This document shows, piece by piece, positions 60,288 through 64,000 of a DNA stretch of 64,000 bases. The notes beneath the pieces are model-generated. The model did no database searches. It saw nothing but the letters and a program-made list of their open reading frames with translations, and was not told where the DNA came from. The stretch is taken from contig JAIOYO010000010.1 of assembly GCA_021741075.1 (NCBI GenBank), forward strand, positions 1 through 64,000, written 5' to 3'. Position 1 is the stretch's first letter, and each line of letters begins with the position of its first letter. This DNA is from Flavobacteriales bacterium (GTDB taxonomy: Bacteria > Bacteroidota > Bacteroidia > UBA10329). A program made the position numbers and the translations under genes.

Positions 60288-61295
60288 ATGAAAAAAATTC
60301 TAAAACTCGTTCTGGTTCTCATCCTCATCCCGCTTTTGTGGGTTGGAGGCAACTTGGTTTACGGCACACTCACCGATTTTCAACCACCAGAAGTAGAGGC
60401 GATTGCCATCGATGCGGTAAATGCGCAGCGACCCGACAGCATCATTACCGTCCTCAATTGGAACATTGGCTACTGCGGTTTAGGCGAAGAGAGCGACTTC
60501 TTTTATGATGGCGGTTCAACTGTCAGGATGGACCAAGGCATCGTTCAAAAGAATTTGAACGGAGTGATGAACACCTTGAAGTATTATGACGAAGCCGACA
60601 TCATCCTTCTACAGGAAGTAGACACGCTTTCAAAACGTAGCTGGAAGTTGAACGAATACCATAGTATCGGGCAGATTTTGCCAGAGCACAACAGTTCTTT
60701 CACGCTCAACTACAACGTCAATTTTGTTCCGATTCCATTCCTAGATCCCATGGGAAAAGTGATGGGCGGATTGGCCACATACAATCGGTTCACGGTAACG
60801 GAAGCCAAGCGTTATCAGTTTCCATCGAGCTTTGCTTGGCCAAACAGCATCTACTTCTTAGACAGATGTTTTCTCGTAAATAGAATGCCCTACAACGATG
60901 TAGAATTAGTGGTTATTAATACCCACAAATCGGCTTACGACAAAGACGGAACGCTTAAAAAAGCAGAGATGGATTATTTCAAAACTTTCTTAAGGGCCGA
61001 AGAGGAAAAGGGGAATTACGTAATTGTGGGTGGCGATTGGAATCAGCACGCACCCGGAACCGGTGAGCCTCAAGTTCCTAACGATTACATCGATGGATGG
61101 AACTGGTTTTACGACACCACATTTCCAACCAATCGCGACTTGAAAGCGGCCTACATCAAAGGCGAAACCGAAACGCATGTCATCGACTTTTTCCTGTGTA
61201 GTCCGAATGTTGAATTACAAGAAATAAACGTGATAAACCTCGACTTCAAATTCTCCGATCATCAGCCCGTTTTAATGACAGTAAAACTCAAGTAA
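60288..61295 (+). CDS. Endonuclease/exonuclease/phosphatase-family protein, membrane-anchored
   Basis: From ATG 60288 the protein has 335 residues and begins with a basic residue pair and one hydrophobic span (ILKLVLVLILIPLLWVGGNLVYG), so it is exported and probably anchored in the inner membrane. The EEP (DNase I-like) fold shows its conserved motifs in order: VLNWNIGYCG, ILLQEVDT (metal-binding Glu), VVINTHKS, VGGDWNQHAPG and SDHQPVLMTV (catalytic Asp-His). Members cut phosphodiesters in nucleic acids, phospholipids or inositol phosphates; the periplasmic position favours a lipid or nutrient role. The longer frame from 60255 lacks support. Confidence 0.85.
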   Translation: MKKILKLVLVLILIPLLWVGGNLVYGTLTDFQPPEVEAIAIDAVNAQRPDSIITVLNWNIGYCGLGEESDFFYDGGSTVRMDQGIVQKNLNGVMNTLKYYDEADIILLQEVDTLSKRSWKLNEYHSIGQILPEHNSSFTLNYNVNFVPIPFLDPMGKVMGGLATYNRFTVTEAKRYQFPSSFAWPNSIYFLDRCFLVNRMPYNDVELVVINTHKSAYDKDGTLKKAEMDYFKTFLRAEEEKGNYVIVGGDWNQHAPGTGEPQVPNDYIDGWNWFYDTTFPTNRDLKAAYIKGETETHVIDFFLCSPNVELQEINVINLDFKFSDHQPVLMTVKLK

Positions 61296-61315
61296 ATACG
61301 GATTCAATTTTACAC

Positions 61316-61840
61316 ATGCTAAAAATTGCCTCGCTAACAGTTTTGGCTTCAATAGTTGTAAGCCAGCCATTCTTTTCTTTGGAAACAGATTGGAAGACGC
61401 TCACAGAAGACAGCTATTCTATCGAATATCCTGGTGACTGGGAATTGAATCAGTCCGGAATAATGGGGGTGAGTTTCTTGTTGCTTAGCCCATTATCTTC
61501 AGACGAGGATGCGTTCAGAGAAAATGTCAATCTTGTTATTCAGGACATTTCCAGTCACAATCTCGATTTGGATTCATATTCTGAATTATCCACAGGTCAG
61601 ATTGAGACAATGATTACAGAAGGAAAACTGTTTTCCAACGAACGTTTGAAGCAAAATGGTCAGGAATTCCAAAAGGTTGTTTATTCAGGAAAACAAGGGG
61701 TTTACAATCTGAAATTCGAACAATATTATTGGGTAGTCAATGGCAACGCTTATGTTCTCACCCTCACCTGCGAAATCAACCAATTCGATGCGTTCTCGGA
61801 TATGGGCGAGAAAATTCTTAACTCATTCAAATTGAACTAA
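61316..61840 (+). CDS. Small secreted protein, PsbP/DUF1795-like
   Basis: This 174-residue protein starts with a signal peptide (LKIASLTVLASIVVSQPFFS). The mature part begins DWKTLTEDSYSIEYPGDWEL, a pattern common at the start of PsbP, DcrB or DUF1795-like alpha-beta folds, and closes with YVLTLTCEINQFDAFSDMGEKILNSFKL, also typical of that group. Function is unknown; such proteins are often periplasmic. It follows the EEP gene by 20 nt and precedes glpK by 15 nt, so the three could be one transcript. No promoter box is seen in these gaps. Confidence 0.7.
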   Translation: MLKIASLTVLASIVVSQPFFSLETDWKTLTEDSYSIEYPGDWELNQSGIMGVSFLLLSPLSSDEDAFRENVNLVIQDISSHNLDLDSYSELSTGQIETMITEGKLFSNERLKQNGQEFQKVVYSGKQGVYNLKFEQYYWVVNGNAYVLTLTCEINQFDAFSDMGEKILNSFKLN

Positions 61841-61852
61841 ATTTCAACCTAA

Positions 61853-63346
<1,494 letters not shown>

Positions 63347-64000
63347 ATGAAAATCCTTGGCGTTTCTGCCTTTTACCACGATTCTGCAGCTGCATTAATT
63401 GTCGATGGAAAGATTATTGCGGCAGCGCAAGAAGAACGCTTTACTAGGAAAAAGCAAGATGCTTCGTTCCCAGTAAATGCGGTTCGCTTCTGTCTGGAAT
63501 TTGCCAATATTAAGTTGGAAGATGTGGATGCCATTGCGTTCTATGATAAGCCGTTGCTCAAATTTGAGCGATTGCTCGAAACATATTACGCATTCGCGCC
63601 AAGCGGTTTCATCTCCTTTCATAAAGCCGTTCCGGTTTGGCTTCGAGAAAAGCTGTTTCACAAACGGGAAATCAGAAATGGACTGAAGGAAATTTCCGAT
63701 TCTAAAGAGGCGAAAAAGATTCCAATTCGGTTTCCCGACCACCACCTTTCTCATGCGGCTTCGGCTTTTTATCCTTCGCCTTTTGATGAAGCCGCCATTC
63801 TTACGATTGATGGCGTGGGCGAATGGAGCACGGCTAGCATTGGCAAAGGTTCTGGAAAAGACATTGAGATGTTCGCTAGCATGAATTTCCCTCACTCGGT
63901 TGGGCTCCTTTATTCAGCTTTCACCTATTATTTGGGTTTCGAGGTGAATAAAGGAGAGTACAAATTGATGGGATTAGCTCCATACGGAAACCCCGAAGGA
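63347..64000 (+). CDS. Carbamoyltransferase (NodU/CmcH-like), 3' end outside window
   Basis: The first 218 codons from ATG 63347 (adjoining the glpK TAA) are visible. The start KILGVSAFYHDSAAALIVDG, then AAAQEERFTRKKQDASFP, PDHHLSHAASAFYPSPFDEA and LTIDGVGEW are hallmarks of the NodU/HypF-related carbamoyltransferase family, in which the His-rich segment binds iron and helps form the carbamoyl-adenylate. These enzymes add carbamoyl to sugars of lipids, O-antigens or antibiotics. The gene continues past the right edge, so the C-terminal domain cannot be judged. The acceptor is unknown. Confidence 0.93.
   Translation, partial: MKILGVSAFYHDSAAALIVDGKIIAAAQEERFTRKKQDASFPVNAVRFCLEFANIKLEDVDAIAFYDKPLLKFERLLETYYAFAPSGFISFHKAVPVWLREKLFHKREIRNGLKEISDSKEAKKIPIRFPDHHLSHAASAFYPSPFDEAAILTIDGVGEWSTASIGKGSGKDIEMFASMNFPHSVGLLYSAFTYYLGFEVNKGEYKLMGLAPYGNPEG

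Overview
The window comes from a Bacteroidota chromosome, most likely a member of the Flavobacteriales. The evidence is the order ricT-gldH-PBP1A (GldH is a gliding-motility lipoprotein confined to this phylum), two small secreted proteins with type IX secretion (T9SS) C-terminal sorting regions, SprB-like repeats in a giant surface protein, bacillithiol redox proteins, TAnnTTTG-type -7 promoter boxes, and an almost complete lack of Shine-Dalgarno sequences. Base composition is moderate and even. Nothing looks like a plasmid, phage or insertion sequence.

Region 1 (1-12470) is a single minus-strand reading frame that starts at 12470 and runs off the left edge: at least 4,156 codons of a secreted, repeat-built adhesin. 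Its visible layout, N to C, is signal peptide, Ig/PKD-like repeats, module A (SprB-like repeats, beta-helix-like segment, glycine-rich block), more Ig-like repeats, module B (a diverged copy of A), more Ig-like repeats, and at least six nearly identical 79/80-residue repeats reaching the edge.

Region 2 (12825-31799) holds a phasin-like gene, an M42 aminopeptidase and a DNA polymerase III delta'-like gene, followed by a tightly packed plus-strand run: ricT, gldH, PBP1A, scoA, two membrane GT-C genes, scoB, two GT2 glycosyltransferases and a tandem pair of GT-C paralogues. Most junctions overlap or are 0-15 nt apart, so this looks like one ~14 kb operon joining cell-envelope synthesis with a CoA-transferase whose two subunit genes are split by glycosyltransferases. 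lepA and tRNA-Gln(TTG) lie convergent to it.

Region 3 (31915-44404) carries a DUF2723 membrane protein, a polysaccharide deacetylase, a 36-codon membrane microprotein, enoyl-CoA hydratase, a 21-bp minisatellite, two T9SS cargo proteins, purD, two small or medium membrane proteins, trpS, a PlsC-like acyltransferase, gatC and an outer-membrane protein.

Region 4 (44471-64000) holds bacillithiol-linked redox genes (brxA, ytxJ), a nitroreductase, a methyltransferase, several hydrolases and peptidases, lysS, phosphosugar isomerase, lipB, an FAD oxidoreductase, an S8 peptidase, a LytTR regulator divergent from an alanine-rich coiled-coil protein, an EEP-family phosphodiesterase, glpK and a carbamoyltransferase cut by the right edge. 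Short dispersed palindromes sit at gene ends here and in two cases supply the stop codon.

Features are read by eye from sequence. Family assignments rest on recognised motifs and synteny, not on database searches.
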